Position numbers and translations under genes: made by a program. A stretch of DNA of 64,000 nt from Bacillus canaveralius (GTDB lineage Bacteria > Bacillota > Bacilli > Bacillales > Cytobacillaceae), in contig NZ_PGVA01000004.1 in assembly GCF_002860125.1 (NCBI RefSeq), positions 62,001 to 126,000 of the forward strand, given 5' to 3'. Shown here piece after piece: positions 54,842 through 63,926 of the stretch (position 1 is the first letter of the stretch; each line of letters opens with the position of its first letter). The notes under the pieces are model-generated. The model did not search any database. It worked only from the letters and a program-made list of their open reading frames with translations, and was not told where the DNA came from.

Positions 54842-54980
54842 CCTCAGTCAGATTTTTTTCCCTTAATGGGCGGCAAGTCCGTCATTTTCCCCGAGCACGC
54901 ATTACCGCCCGTAAAATTTGATTCGCTCCACTACCCATCCGCGGGATGGATAAGCCCCCGAAGCGGAGGTTTAAATTAGT
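54842..54980 (-). ncRNA. GC-rich structured 5' leader of the HTH regulator gene
   Basis: Between the promoter and the gene, on the minus strand, lie a hairpin CCTCCG/CGGGGG, a perfect CCATCC/GGATGG stem with loop CGC, and a 9-bp stem GGGCGGTAA/TTGCCGCCC enclosing about 25 bases. The segment is far richer in G+C than its surroundings. It is about 140 bases long, within the range of cis-regulatory RNAs, and matches no class I know. It could also be an unrecognised dispersed repeat. Confidence 0.45.
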
Positions 54981-54983
54981 TCC

Positions 54984-55012
54984 ATTATAATACAGCGCTC
55001 GTAGCATTGGAA
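54984..55012 (-). promoter_or_regulatory. Promoter of the HTH regulator gene
   Basis: On the minus strand, TTCCAA (55012-55007) and a perfect TATAAT (54989-54984) are separated by 17 bases. Transcription would start just before the structured leader. Confidence 0.5.
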
Positions 55013-55020
55013 TGAGGTTA

Positions 55021-55237
55021 ACACTGTAAACACTATATGTTTAGAAAATGTTCACATTTACAGAGCTAGTTTAGGAGTAAATATTATACATTATTATATA
55101 AAAAGTATACATTGTGTATAATAGAGGTTTATTTGCTGGAACTTCGAAGAAAGCGGAAGATGTGATGAGTGAATTAACTATTGATTTGCCTTATTAAACT
55201 TTAATTAATACTCCAATTGATAGCCGTATTAATAAAA
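55021..55237. other. AT-rich gap before tRNA-Gln
   Basis: A TGTATAAT -10-like sequence lies near 55115-55122. A short frame encodes ELTIDLPY before a stop at 55195. No gene, terminator or repeat is supported here. Confidence 0.35.
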
Positions 55238-55309
55238 CTGGGCTAGCTGGATTCGAACCAACGCATGACGGAGTCAAAGTCCGTTGCCTTACCGCTTGGC
55301 TATAGCCCA
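55238..55309 (-). tRNA. tRNA-Gln (anticodon TTG)
   Basis: 72 nt on the minus strand. Acceptor TGGGCTA pairs with TAGCCCA, discriminator G. Anticodon arm ACGGA-CTTTGAC-TCCGT gives anticodon TTG. The T arm has GGTTCGAATCC. CCA is not encoded. A lone Gln tRNA next to comGA corresponds to trnQ of B. subtilis. Confidence 0.95.
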
Positions 55310-55483
55310 ATAGAGGGATTTTGCGATTATGGAAAGGTACACAAATCACCATGTTAATTGCGTAATAACTATTATGGAGTTTTTCGAAAAAAAATATACA
55401 AAAAAATTGTCGATAAAGAAGGAGAAGTAAATAAGTTTGTCGAATAAAACTAATGATCTAAAAGAAAGGCGGTGTTTAAGGTT

Positions 55484-56557
55484 GTGAAATCAATCAAACA
55501 GCTGGCTGATCGGATTATCAAGGATGCAGTCCAGCATCATGCTTCAGATATTCATATCATTCCCCGGAAAGAAGACACCCTGATCCAGCTCCGCATGGCA
55601 AACAAACTGATTCCAAGACAAACTCTCCCCAAAAAAGATTGTGACCGATTAATTGCCCACTTTAAATTCACAGCATTAATGGATATTGGCGAGCGAAGGC
55701 GTCCCCAAAGCGGTGCTTATTCATGTTTGATCGACGGCCAAAAAATCGGGCTCCGGCTCTCCACACTCCCTGCCAGCAATCGAGAAAGCCTTGTTATCCG
55801 GCTCCTGCCCCAGAACAAACAAATTCCCTTCTATCAAATTTCCTTATTCCCGTGCATGACCCGAAAATTGACCGCTCTATTAAAGCATGCACACGGCCTG
55901 ATCATCTTCACAGGTCCAACCGGCAGCGGCAAAACGACTACCTTATACTCAATGCTGAACGAATCTTCCCACGTTCTTAACCGCAATATCATTACCCTTG
56001 AAGATCCAATTGAAAAGGAAACAGAATCTGTTTTGCAAGTACAAGTCAACGAAAAGGCTGGTATCTCTTATTCAAGTGGATTAAAAGCGGTTCTCCGTCA
56101 CGATCCCGATATCATTATGGTTGGGGAAATCCGCGACGGCGAAACCGCAAAAATAGCTGTACGAGCGGCGCTTACTGGTCACCTTGTCCTGTCGACCATG
56201 CACACGAGAGATTCCAAAGGTGCCATTTACAGGTTGATGGAATTCGGCGTTAATTGGCTAGAAATTGAACAGACGCTTGTCGCTGTTACCGCGCAGCGGC
56301 TGGTTGAATTGGCCTGTCCATTTTGCGAAGGAGAATGTCCGCCAATGTGCTATTCCTATAGCAAATGGAAAAGAGCAAGCGTCTTTGAAATGCTGACGGG
56401 CAACGATCTTTATGCTGCTTTAAAGGAAGCAAAAGGCGAGACTTCCGAGCCGGCTCCCTACCGGACAATAAAAAAAGAAATTATGAAGGGAATCGCGCTG
56501 GGATATGTAGTCGAGTCGGAATATGAGCGCTGGATTTTCGCAAATGAAGAGAAATAG
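55484..56557 (+). CDS. comGA: Competence pseudopilus ATPase ComGA
   Basis: Traffic ATPase of the DNA-uptake pseudopilus. N-terminal HASDIHIIP motif, Walker A (FTGPTGSGKTT), Asp box (ITLEDPIEKE), Walker B (IIMVGEIRDGETA), and a Cys set CPFCEGECPPMC near the C-terminus. Length from GTG 55484 is 357 residues, very close to B. subtilis. AAAGGCGGTG lies nine bases upstream; GTG 55472 would overlap it. It is the first of seven comG genes. No clear ComK AT-box pair was found upstream. Confidence 0.94.
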   Translation: MKSIKQLADRIIKDAVQHHASDIHIIPRKEDTLIQLRMANKLIPRQTLPKKDCDRLIAHFKFTALMDIGERRRPQSGAYSCLIDGQKIGLRLSTLPASNRESLVIRLLPQNKQIPFYQISLFPCMTRKLTALLKHAHGLIIFTGPTGSGKTTTLYSMLNESSHVLNRNIITLEDPIEKETESVLQVQVNEKAGISYSSGLKAVLRHDPDIIMVGEIRDGETAKIAVRAALTGHLVLSTMHTRDSKGAIYRLMEFGVNWLEIEQTLVAVTAQRLVELACPFCEGECPPMCYSYSKWKRASVFEMLTGNDLYAALKEAKGETSEPAPYRTIKKEIMKGIALGYVVESEYERWIFANEEK

Positions 56558-57575
56558 CTGGACTGTCGAAGAGCAAGCCTATTTTTTAAAGCGCACAGGT
56601 GAACTTCTTGGGCGCGGTTACCCATTGACTGAAGCCATTGAATCACTTATTTTTTACTTGCCGGAAAAGAAACAAAAACAGATTCAAAACTGCCTCGCTG
56701 AGTTAAAGGAAGGTTACCCGCTTTTTCAAATACTGGCCGGGCTTCATTTCCATAAAGATCTTGTTGGTTACGTGTTTTTTGCTGAACAGCATGGTGGCTT
56801 GGCCGCGGCTTTTCAGGATGCAAGCGAGATTATGTTGAAAAGAAACAAGGATTTACAACGGCTTCTCAAGCTCCTCTACTATCCGGCAGTGTTAATTTTT
56901 ATCACGATTGTCTTATTTTTCTTCGTCGAAAATCTGTTGCTTCCAAAGTTTATCACTTTATTTCGCTCGATGAATCTCGAAGAAAACTTTTTCACACAGG
57001 TCGTTTATCTGTTTGGAAAGCTCCTTCCGCTTTTTTTGGCTGGGGTGATAATTGTCTCAGCAAGTACATTTCTTTACCACTTTGTCTTTTTCCGAAAGAA
57101 AACTCCTCTTGAACAAAAGAAAAAGTTGATTGTTCTTCCCTATGTTGGACCACTATTAAAAATGCTGTATTCCCATTATTTCTCTGTGCAATTGAGTTAT
57201 TTGCTGTCAGGGGGCCTGTCAATTTTCGAAGCGTTACACCTTTTTGAACAAAATTCACAGCAGCCGTTATATAAGCAGGCAGGCGCAGAAATAAAAAGAA
57301 AGCTGATCGGAGGCGAGAGGCTGGAGACAATTTTGGCTTCTTTGCCGATCTTTGAGAAAGAATTGGCAACGATCATTAAACATGGCCAAGAAAATGGGAG
57401 GCTTGATAAAGAGCTGTATTTTTATAGTCGCTTCTGCCTGGAAAGACTCGAAGCACTCACGGAAAAAACGTTAAAGATCCTCCAGCCTCTTTTGTACTTG
57501 TTAATCGGCTTGCTTATTGTATCTATGTACTTGGCAGTACTGCTTCCGATGTTTCATTTGCTGGATGGTATATAA
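56544..57575 (+). CDS. comGB: Competence pseudopilus membrane protein ComGB
   Basis: A 343-residue GspF/PilC-type inner-membrane platform protein with three membrane segments (LIFITIVLFFFVENLL, FLAGVIIVSASTFLYHF, YLLIGLLIVSMYLAVLL) and two cytoplasmic domains. It works with ComGA in pseudopilus assembly. ATG 56544 (MKRNSWTVEEQ) overlaps comGA by 14 bases. ATG 56523 would add seven residues; neither has a good ribosome site. Confidence 0.9.
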   Translation: MKRNSWTVEEQAYFLKRTGELLGRGYPLTEAIESLIFYLPEKKQKQIQNCLAELKEGYPLFQILAGLHFHKDLVGYVFFAEQHGGLAAAFQDASEIMLKRNKDLQRLLKLLYYPAVLIFITIVLFFFVENLLLPKFITLFRSMNLEENFFTQVVYLFGKLLPLFLAGVIIVSASTFLYHFVFFRKKTPLEQKKKLIVLPYVGPLLKMLYSHYFSVQLSYLLSGGLSIFEALHLFEQNSQQPLYKQAGAEIKRKLIGGERLETILASLPIFEKELATIIKHGQENGRLDKELYFYSRFCLERLEALTEKTLKILQPLLYLLIGLLIVSMYLAVLLPMFHLLDGI

Positions 57576-57591
57576 GAAAGGGGCACTAATA

Positions 57592-57894
57592 ATGAAAAAA
57601 GAAGATGGTTTTACATTAATTGAAATGATGATTGTCTTACTTGTCATTTCTGTTTTGCTGGTTATTACGATTCCAAATATTACAAAGCATACTTCGAACA
57701 TCCAGGATAAAGGCTGTGAAGCATTCATAAAAATGGTTCAGGCACAGGTACAAGCTTATGAAATTGAAAAAAACGCCCTGCCTGAAACAGTAGCTGATCT
57801 TGTTGCAGCACAGTATTTGAATAGCAATGAAACATCGTGTCCGAACGGAAAGCCGATCCAGATCGTTGGTGGGACTGTCACGGAGAGCCCTTAA
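57592..57894 (+). CDS. comGC: Major pseudopilin ComGC
   Basis: A 100-residue major pseudopilin. The prepilin motif is KKEDGFTLIEMM, cut after Gly by the ComC peptidase, followed by the N-terminal hydrophobic helix. Two Cys (DKGCEAF and ETSCPNG) fit the intramolecular disulfide known in ComGC. ATG 57592 follows AAAGGGG. The upstream frame to 57517 lies within comGB and is a shadow. Confidence 0.95.
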   Translation: MKKEDGFTLIEMMIVLLVISVLLVITIPNITKHTSNIQDKGCEAFIKMVQAQVQAYEIEKNALPETVADLVAAQYLNSNETSCPNGKPIQIVGGTVTESP

Positions 57895-58328
57895 TGTTAA
57901 GAAACGAAAGCGGATTTACTTTAATAGAATCTTTATTTGTATTATCAATTTTCCTCGTTGTCGCTTCTGTCTTAGTCTTCACAAATAAACCCCACTATGT
58001 CAACACACAGAAATCAATATTTTTCTCTGAATTATCAGGTGATCTTTATTTCGCACAGCAATATGCCATTGCCCATCAAGAGGAAGTGTCGGTCAATTTT
58101 ATCCCCGGCGATAACTATTATTATATTCGCAACCGTGAACAGATCATTCTCAAACGCGATTATCCGAAAGGAATCACTGTGTATGAAGGAACACTTAAAT
58201 TACGGTTTCAGTTTCAGGCAGATGGCAGCATCGCTAAATTCGGTTCATTTTTTGTTGATATTGCCAGCAATACCTATCGAGTAACGTTTTTAATTGGAAA
58301 GGGGCGCTTTTATATTGAAGAAGAGTAA
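57894..58328 (+). CDS. comGD: Minor pseudopilin ComGD
   Basis: A 144-residue type IV pilin-like protein. It starts MLRNESGFTLIESLFVLSIF, a prepilin cleavage site plus hydrophobic helix. A beta-rich C-terminal part follows. Its ATG overlaps the comGC stop by one base (TAATG), with GGAGAG upstream. Confidence 0.9.
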   Translation: MLRNESGFTLIESLFVLSIFLVVASVLVFTNKPHYVNTQKSIFFSELSGDLYFAQQYAIAHQEEVSVNFIPGDNYYYIRNREQIILKRDYPKGITVYEGTLKLRFQFQADGSIAKFGSFFVDIASNTYRVTFLIGKGRFYIEEE

Positions 58329-58644
58329 TGGCTTCTTTTTGGCTGAGTTGCTGCTGTCACTGTCTGCATGGGTCCTTGCTGCCAGCTTTCTCCTTCCAGC
58401 CGCAATGAAATTAGCTTGGCAGTCGAGCACTTTGCAGCAGGAAAACGCAGCACTCCAGCTGCTATATGAAGAGCTGCAAATGCTCGTTACTGATGGAGCC
58501 TCTCCTCGCGATTATGAAGTAAGTAAAAACGGAACAAATTTTCACGTTTACCCAAAGATGAATGCAACAGGGACGGAGGTGTGTGTTGAATTTGAAAGCC
58601 ACTTCAGTAAAAAAATCAGTAAATGTGCTGCTGTTGAGCAATAA
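58315..58644 (+). CDS. comGE: Minor pseudopilin ComGE
   Basis: A 109-residue pilin-like protein. The N-terminus KKSNGFFLAELLLSLS has the prepilin layout but with Phe-Leu-Ala in place of Thr-Leu-Ile. TTG 58315 follows AAAGGGG and overlaps comGD by 14 bases; a TTG at 58294 is less well placed. Confidence 0.8.
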   Translation: MKKSNGFFLAELLLSLSAWVLAASFLLPAAMKLAWQSSTLQQENAALQLLYEELQMLVTDGASPRDYEVSKNGTNFHVYPKMNATGTEVCVEFESHFSKKISKCAAVEQ

Positions 58645-59062
58645 AGGATTTACGATGCTCGAAATGCTTTATGCTTTTGCTGTGTTCTTGATCATTGTCT
58701 CCTTTGTGCCCTTAAGCTATAAACTTATTTTAAATGATGAATCAATGGGATCCCGCTTGCAAACAATGGAATGGGAAGTATTTGCGAGCCAGGCAAAAAA
58801 AGAAATAAGAATGAGCGAACGAATTGAAATACAGGGTGACAAACTGTTAATTGGAAAAGGGGGGAGTATCATTTCATATGAGATATATGGATCAAAGATC
58901 AGAAGAAGGGTAGATAATGCAGGTCATGAAATACTGCTGCAAAACGTTGCAACTGTTGAATTTAAAGGATTGCCACAGGGGGTGGTGATTTTGGTTAAGG
59001 ACATATATGGCCGGGAATATTCTCTTTCGGCCAATTCGTTTATCGGGCTGGAGGTTGGCTGA
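58586..59062 (+). CDS. comGF: Minor pseudopilin ComGF
   Basis: A 158-residue protein with a short basic start, prepilin motif NKGFTMLEMLYAFAVF and the ComGF beta domain (EWEVFASQAKKEIRMSE). TTG 58586 follows GGACGGAGG and overlaps the end of comGE by 59 bases. Upstream in-frame starts lie within comGE. Confidence 0.86.
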   Translation: MNLKATSVKKSVNVLLLSNKGFTMLEMLYAFAVFLIIVSFVPLSYKLILNDESMGSRLQTMEWEVFASQAKKEIRMSERIEIQGDKLLIGKGGSIISYEIYGSKIRRRVDNAGHEILLQNVATVEFKGLPQGVVILVKDIYGREYSLSANSFIGLEVG

Positions 59063-59446
59063 GTGTCAATGAACGAATATGGGTTTACCTATCCGCTTAC
59101 GCTCGGGATTTTTCTGTTGCTGTCGTTGATGCTGACGCTGAATGCCGAGCATTTCCTGGCAGAACAGCGTTTATTAAAGGAAACCGAATCCATATTGGAG
59201 CAGGAATATTACTTGATGAGTGCAGTAAAAAAGGTCGAGAACTCACTGCAAAGCGACATGCCAATCGAGCCAGCGGGGACATATTTCTTTCGGGACGGAC
59301 AGGTTGCATACAAAATAGAGCCGTTGGCCGGTTCTGTTCTGCAAGTAACTTTTATATTAACGATGAAATCCGGTATCGAAACAACGAGCTACGGATATTA
59401 TGACAGCTCCTTAAAAAAGATGACAAAATGGATCGAGAAAAATTAA
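59063..59446 (+). CDS. comGG: Minor pseudopilin ComGG
   Basis: A 127-residue ComGG-like protein. One N-terminal hydrophobic helix (YPLTLGIFLLLSLMLTL) lacks a canonical prepilin cleavage site, as is usual for ComGG. GTG 59063 follows the comGF stop directly, with GGAGG upstream. Last of the com operon proper. Confidence 0.82.
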   Translation: MSMNEYGFTYPLTLGIFLLLSLMLTLNAEHFLAEQRLLKETESILEQEYYLMSAVKKVENSLQSDMPIEPAGTYFFRDGQVAYKIEPLAGSVLQVTFILTMKSGIETTSYGYYDSSLKKMTKWIEKN

Positions 59447-59556
59447 GTGGAATGCTTCATAGAAATCGATCAAGGAAATGTTCATCAATGAAGATAGTTT
59501 AAAAAAGCAGCGATCGGGCAGACTTTTAAGAGAATAAGAAGGGAGGCAGTGTCCCG

Positions 59557-59757
59557 GTGAAAACAAATGATTATGTGAAATACATCACACAAAATGTCGT
59601 CAAATATATTGACCAGCCGAAGGATGTGCGAAAAAAGATCAAAGACGAACGGAAAGAGACGAAACAGCCTTTCCTGATCAGATGGTTTGGAATTTTGCCA
59701 TATCTTTTTCAGCTTGGAAAAAACAATAGAAAACACGAGGCTCGAAGCAGAAAGTAA
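59557..59757 (+). CDS. yqzE: YqzE family protein
   Basis: A 66-residue basic protein ([20 protein letters not shown], then a [11 protein letters not shown] helix and an [11 protein letters not shown] segment). It matches YqzE, the last gene of the B. subtilis comG operon region. The GTG start at 59557 follows GGGAGG. Function unknown. Confidence 0.85.
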   Translation: MKTNDYVKYITQNVVKYIDQPKDVRKKIKDERKETKQPFLIRWFGILPYLFQLGKNNRKHEARSRK

Positions 59758-59771
59758 TTCTGCTTCTTTTT
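59744..59771 (+). terminator. Terminator of the comG-yqzE transcript
   Basis: Perfect stem GAAGCAGAA with TTCTGCTTC, loop AGTAA, then TTTTT; it begins within the last yqzE codons. Confidence 0.88.
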
Positions 59772-59793
59772 CCGTCAATTCCCCGAGAAAAGG

Positions 59794-60585
59794 CTAAAAA
59801 GTGTTAGTTAAATAAAACAATCCCCCATTAATGATCGATATTTTTATTATTGGTTCATACTGCTCCCTTAACGCTTCTTTTTCGGTTTCATAACTTTCCT
59901 GTTTGTCTACTTCATCTTCATAAAAATGGTCCAGCAGTTTCAAATCCTTTTGCCAGCGTTCTGTCGCTTCCTCTGCCCAGCTATGGTCTTCGGATTCGAT
60001 GATGTTGGCCAAATAATTTTCAATGCGCTTAAGTCCGCTTTTCGGCATGATCATTGACGATAATGTGAAAGTATAGTCGGGTAATTTTGGTGTCAGCTCG
60101 GTATTAAGCAGTTTGTCGTGAAACTGCTCGACAAGCTGCCCATTTACCAGTTGCAAGCCAATCGATTTGAAAATATCCCTTTTCCGGTCACACTGATAAG
60201 AAATCTTTAAGTTCACAGCGAGCCATGGCAGCAGCGGAGTATGATTTGGAAACGATCCTGCCGCATTTTCGTACAGCCGAATATAAGGTGCGAGCTTTTT
60301 CGTTGATTGAAAGATTTGATGCAGTCGAGGTGAGCCGAAATGAATGGTTTCTCCTTTAATTTGCTCGGGCACTTGCTTCGGGTTCGTGATAAGCGTCAGT
60401 TTAGCCGGATTCGGAGTTCCGCCGGTTTTCTCCAGGTATAGCCAATAATAAGGCCGGTTCATAAGCTCTTTATCGAGTTCGATTGTTAATTGCACCGTCA
60501 TGTAGGCGGGGTGGTCTTCTTCAATATGACAGCTGTTTGCAATAAAATAGCGTTCAAGATATTGATGTATTTCCTGCTGCTGCAC
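59794..60585 (-). CDS. yqhG: YqhG family protein
   Basis: A 263-residue soluble protein of the YqhG family: QQQEIHQYLERYFIANSC, PYYWLYLEKTGG, IHFGSPRLHQIF and a Glu-rich coiled region near 215-245. Function unknown. GTG 60585 is chosen with AGAAGGTG upstream; a GTG at 60594 would be in that site. Its start lies inside the end of yqhH, so they are translationally coupled. Confidence 0.83.
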   Translation of the reverse strand: MQQQEIHQYLERYFIANSCHIEEDHPAYMTVQLTIELDKELMNRPYYWLYLEKTGGTPNPAKLTLITNPKQVPEQIKGETIHFGSPRLHQIFQSTKKLAPYIRLYENAAGSFPNHTPLLPWLAVNLKISYQCDRKRDIFKSIGLQLVNGQLVEQFHDKLLNTELTPKLPDYTFTLSSMIMPKSGLKRIENYLANIIESEDHSWAEEATERWQKDLKLLDHFYEDEVDKQESYETEKEALREQYEPIIKISIINGGLFYLTNTF

Positions 60586-62251
60586 CGCTTTCACCTTCTT
60601 TCAATTCTTCAGCAAATTGAATCATCGATGCTAAGTTCTCCATTTTAATTCTCATTTCGCCTTCGGAAGTAGATTGGCCAAAGATTTCGATTAAATGATC
60701 TTCAATATTTCCAAACTCGAGCTTTGATAAAATATCATCCAGCTCGCCGATGACCTTTTCGAATAAATGAATCTTTTCATAGAGAAGTTTTAAAATATTT
60801 TCTTCGACAGTGCCTTTCGTCGCAAAATTGTATATGATAACATCCTTCTCCTGGCCAAGGCGGTGAATCCGGCCGATCCGTTGTTCAAGGCGCATCGGAT
60901 TCCAGGGCAGGTCAAAATTAATAATATGATTGCAAAATTGTAGATTGATTCCTTCACCGCCAGCTTCTGTCGCGATTAATACTTGAACTTGTTTCTGGAA
61001 CAGCTCTCTCATCCAATCCTTTTTACCGCGTTTAAAGCCGCCGCGAAACGGGACCGAGCTGATTCCGTATTGCTGTAAAAACCATTGCAAGTACATTTGT
61101 GTGGCCCGGTATTCGGTAAATATAATCACCTTATCATTAATTTTTTGGATAAGTTCAACGGCTTTCATAGCCTTCGTATTGGTGTTGACCGCTTCTGCCT
61201 TACTTGCTAAATAACGAATTTGGTTATCAAAGGCTGCGGATGGATTTTCTTTTCGGTTATACATATTATTCAAAGTGAAGAATACAGCTTCCTTGCTGCT
61301 GCATGCTTCGCGCTGCAAAGTCATCACAGAAAACTGGCTTGACGTAACCCAGTCCCCTTCACTGCGCAATTCCGTAATGGCATCATACAATTCTTGTTCT
61401 TCTTTTGAAAATTCAATCGGAACGGTTTCAACATGGCGCTTGGTCCATTCGATGCCAGTGTCTGCCCGCCGGTTTCGAATCATTACTTTATTGACAAGTT
61501 CGCGCAAATGCTCGTCTTCATTAATAGATCGGGAATCTTTTTTATACTTTCCATAAAAAGCAGATTCATTCCCGAGATGCCCGGGCTTTAGCAAGGAAAC
61601 AAGATTAAAGATTTCTTCAATACGATTTTGAATAGGGGTTGCCGTCAGCAACAAGCAAAACCGTTTTTTCAAGCTTTGTACAAATTGATAGTTTTTTGTT
61701 TTGTTGTTTTTAAGCTTATGGGCTTCATCGATGATGATCAGGTCATAATTTTGTTCGTAAATAATTTCGCGATGGGGACTGCGCTTCGCCATGTCAATGG
61801 AGGAAACGACCACATCATACTGTTCCCATACATAGCTTTTCCTCTGCGTACCGGCAGGGATGAAAAATTTATTTTTCAGTTCCTCTGCCCATTGGGTTAC
61901 CAATGAAGCCGGCACTAATATCAATACCTTTTTTACAAGGCCACGAATCATATATTCTTTTAAAATCAAGCCAGCTTCAATCGTTTTGCCAAGTCCGACT
62001 TCATCAGCGAGGATTGCTTTACCATTCATGTTTTCAATTACCTGCTTGGCGACCTCCAGTTGGTGAGGCAAAGGGGTTAAGTGAGGAAGGTGTGCAGGTG
62101 CGATCAAGCCTTCAAAGTCTGGAATCACTGTATGTTGTTCGATCTCAACGGCGAGCTTGTACAATTCCCAATTGCCCCACGGACCATCTTCCGAAATTCG
62201 CTGTAAAAACTCGTCATGCCAGGTGGAATCAAATTTGATCTGTACGGTCAT
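60554..62251 (-). CDS. yqhH: SNF2-family helicase YqhH
   Basis: A 565-residue Snf2/RapA-type DNA translocase. Motif I LADEVGLGKTIEAGLIL, DEAH in IIIDEAHKLKN, motif III LTATPIQN, and C-terminal ATEAGGEGINLQ and EQRIGRIHRLGQ. Role is inferred to be chromatin or RNA-polymerase remodelling. ATG 62251 follows AAAGGAG; a long frame to 62347 precedes that site. It diverges from the gcv operon. Confidence 0.92.
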   Translation of the reverse strand: MTVQIKFDSTWHDEFLQRISEDGPWGNWELYKLAVEIEQHTVIPDFEGLIAPAHLPHLTPLPHQLEVAKQVIENMNGKAILADEVGLGKTIEAGLILKEYMIRGLVKKVLILVPASLVTQWAEELKNKFFIPAGTQRKSYVWEQYDVVVSSIDMAKRSPHREIIYEQNYDLIIIDEAHKLKNNKTKNYQFVQSLKKRFCLLLTATPIQNRIEEIFNLVSLLKPGHLGNESAFYGKYKKDSRSINEDEHLRELVNKVMIRNRRADTGIEWTKRHVETVPIEFSKEEQELYDAITELRSEGDWVTSSQFSVMTLQREACSSKEAVFFTLNNMYNRKENPSAAFDNQIRYLASKAEAVNTNTKAMKAVELIQKINDKVIIFTEYRATQMYLQWFLQQYGISSVPFRGGFKRGKKDWMRELFQKQVQVLIATEAGGEGINLQFCNHIINFDLPWNPMRLEQRIGRIHRLGQEKDVIIYNFATKGTVEENILKLLYEKIHLFEKVIGELDDILSKLEFGNIEDHLIEIFGQSTSEGEMRIKMENLASMIQFAEELKEGESGAAAGNTSIS

Positions 62252-62407
62252 GTTTACAGCTCCTTTTCTTCCATAAAATAATATTGCCCGAACACGGTTT
62301 TTAATGTAGGATAAAAATAGCTTTGAAAGTTTAGAAATTTTGCACATTATGAAATCTGTTTAGAAGTTTCTGGTTATGATGTCAATATAAAGATTAGTAT
62401 GGACAAC

Positions 62408-62436
62408 TTGATAAATTTTATAAATGCGAATGATAA
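62408..62436 (+). promoter_or_regulatory. Promoter of the gcv operon
   Basis: TTGATA (62408-62413) and TGATAA (62431-62436) are separated by 17 bases, just before the glycine riboswitch. Confidence 0.6.
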
Positions 62437-62440
62437 CAAG

Positions 62441-62612
62441 GGGAGAGACTGCGTTTGCAGCGCCGAAGGAGCAAGCAATCAGATTGTGAATCTCTCAGGC
62501 AAAAGAACTCTTGTTTGACGCAGCTCTGGAGAGTGCTTCGAGCCATTACGAAGCCACCAAAGGGGAAAGCCTTATTTAATAAGGTAAACTTTCAGGTGCA
62601 AGGACAGAGACC
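62441..62612 (+). ncRNA. Tandem glycine riboswitch
   Basis: Two similar aptamers in series. The first has GGGGAGAGACTGCG, CGCCGAAGGAGCAAGC and CTCAGGCAAAAG (about 62441-62530). The second has AAGCCACCAAAGGGGAAAGC and CTTTCAGGTGCAAGGACAG (about 62531-62612). Glycine binding should favour read-through into gcvT for glycine breakdown. The 3' part forms the terminator described next. Confidence 0.95.
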
Positions 62613-62650
62613 TTCTCGATTCATTGGAGGGGGTTTTCTGTCCTTTTTTG
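62600..62650 (+). terminator. Riboswitch-controlled terminator
   Basis: AAGGACAGA pairs with TCTGTCCTT, followed by TTTT. The left arm is shared with the last strand of the second aptamer, so ligand binding competes with termination. Confidence 0.8.
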
Positions 62651-62799
62651 CTTGGTTCAAAGCGTAAGTGTTAAAGCGAACTTTACTCGCGGTTCCGAAT
62701 CGAAATCGAGCGGACGTGGCTGGATTGAACCAGGCGTGCCGGTTTCGATCTTGGCATAATCAAATTTTGATAAAACCGGACTTATGAGGGGGAGCAAAC

Positions 62800-63906
62800 A
62801 TGTCACAGTTAAAACGCACACCGTTATTCAATCTGTACAAGGAGTATGGCGCTAAAACGATCGACTTTGGTGGCTGGGATCTGCCAGTTCAATTTTCAAG
62901 CATTAAGGAGGAACATGAGGCAGTTCGGACAAGAGCCGGTTTGTTTGATGTCTCTCACATGGGTGAAATTGAAGTAAAGGGGAAAAGCAGTCTCGCATTC
63001 TTGCAAAAAATGATGACAAATGATGTGGAGAAGTTAAAAAACGGTGCTGCCCAATACACGGCAATGTGTTATGAAACAGGCGGCACAGTAGACGATTTGC
63101 TCGTTTATAAACGGGGTGATGATCATTATCTTCTTGTGGTTAACGCCGCGAACATTGAAAAAGATTATAAGTGGCTTGACGATCATCTGATAGACGGTGT
63201 TGAGCTGACAAATCTGTCGGAGACTATTGCCCAGCTTGCATTGCAGGGTCCGCTCGCGCAAGCGGTGCTGCAGAAGCTTGCTGGCAATGTGGATCTGTCA
63301 GAAATCGGATTCTTCAAATTTCAGGAGGACGTGGACTTAAACGGCAAGAAGGCACTCGTGTCGAGAACGGGATACACTGGGGAAGACGGCTTCGAAATTT
63401 ATTGTCGTGCAGAGGATGCAGCAGCTTTATGGAATGGGATTTTGGCTGCCGGGAAAGAAGCTGGTGTCGTTCCGTGCGGGTTGGGAGCAAGGGACACGTT
63501 GCGATTTGAGGCAAATTTAGCCCTGTACGGCCAGGAATTATCGCCACATATTTCCCCGCTTGAAGCTGGAATTGGCTTTGCTGTGAAGCTCAACAAGCAA
63601 GCTGATTTTATCGGTAAAGAAGCCCTTTTAAAGCAAAAGGAGAACGGGGTGCCAAGAAAGCTCGTCGGTGTCGAGATGATTGATCGGGGTATTCCGCGCC
63701 ATGGCTATTCTGTTTATAAAGGGGAAGAAAAGATCGGTGAAGTAACAACAGGAACACAATCACCAACATTGAAAAAAAACATTGGACTTGCCCTGCTTTC
63801 GGCACAGCATGCAGAGCTAGGAAATAATGTTGAGGTCGAGATTCGCGGCAAGCGCCTGAAAGCACAGGTGGCAGCTACACCTTTTTACAAAAGAGAAACG
63901 AAATAG
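62800..63906 (+). CDS. gcvT: Glycine cleavage system T protein GcvT
   Basis: A 368-residue aminomethyltransferase. It releases ammonia from the aminomethyl-lipoyl H protein and makes 5,10-methylene-THF. Motifs include [36 protein letters not shown] and [15 protein letters not shown] 62800 follows GAGGGGGAGC. First gene of the gcv operon, behind the glycine riboswitch. Confidence 0.96.
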   Translation: MSQLKRTPLFNLYKEYGAKTIDFGGWDLPVQFSSIKEEHEAVRTRAGLFDVSHMGEIEVKGKSSLAFLQKMMTNDVEKLKNGAAQYTAMCYETGGTVDDLLVYKRGDDHYLLVVNAANIEKDYKWLDDHLIDGVELTNLSETIAQLALQGPLAQAVLQKLAGNVDLSEIGFFKFQEDVDLNGKKALVSRTGYTGEDGFEIYCRAEDAAALWNGILAAGKEAGVVPCGLGARDTLRFEANLALYGQELSPHISPLEAGIGFAVKLNKQADFIGKEALLKQKENGVPRKLVGVEMIDRGIPRHGYSVYKGEEKIGEVTTGTQSPTLKKNIGLALLSAQHAELGNNVEVEIRGKRLKAQVAATPFYKRETK

Positions 63907-63926
63907 ATTTGAGAGGAGAATCAGTC

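Noticed and set aside
55114-55197. 27-codon frame ending ELTIDLPY
   Set aside because: No ribosome site for its GTG start and no recognisable similarity; the short internal ATG frame of 10 codons is too short to support.
55321-55483. ComK binding site upstream of comGA
   Set aside because: Several A and T runs are present, but no clear pair of AAAA-N5-TTTT boxes with the known spacing was found, so none was called.
61275-62238. Several plus-strand frames opposite yqhH
   Set aside because: All lie within the conserved SNF2 helicase gene on the minus strand and show only reverse-frame composition.
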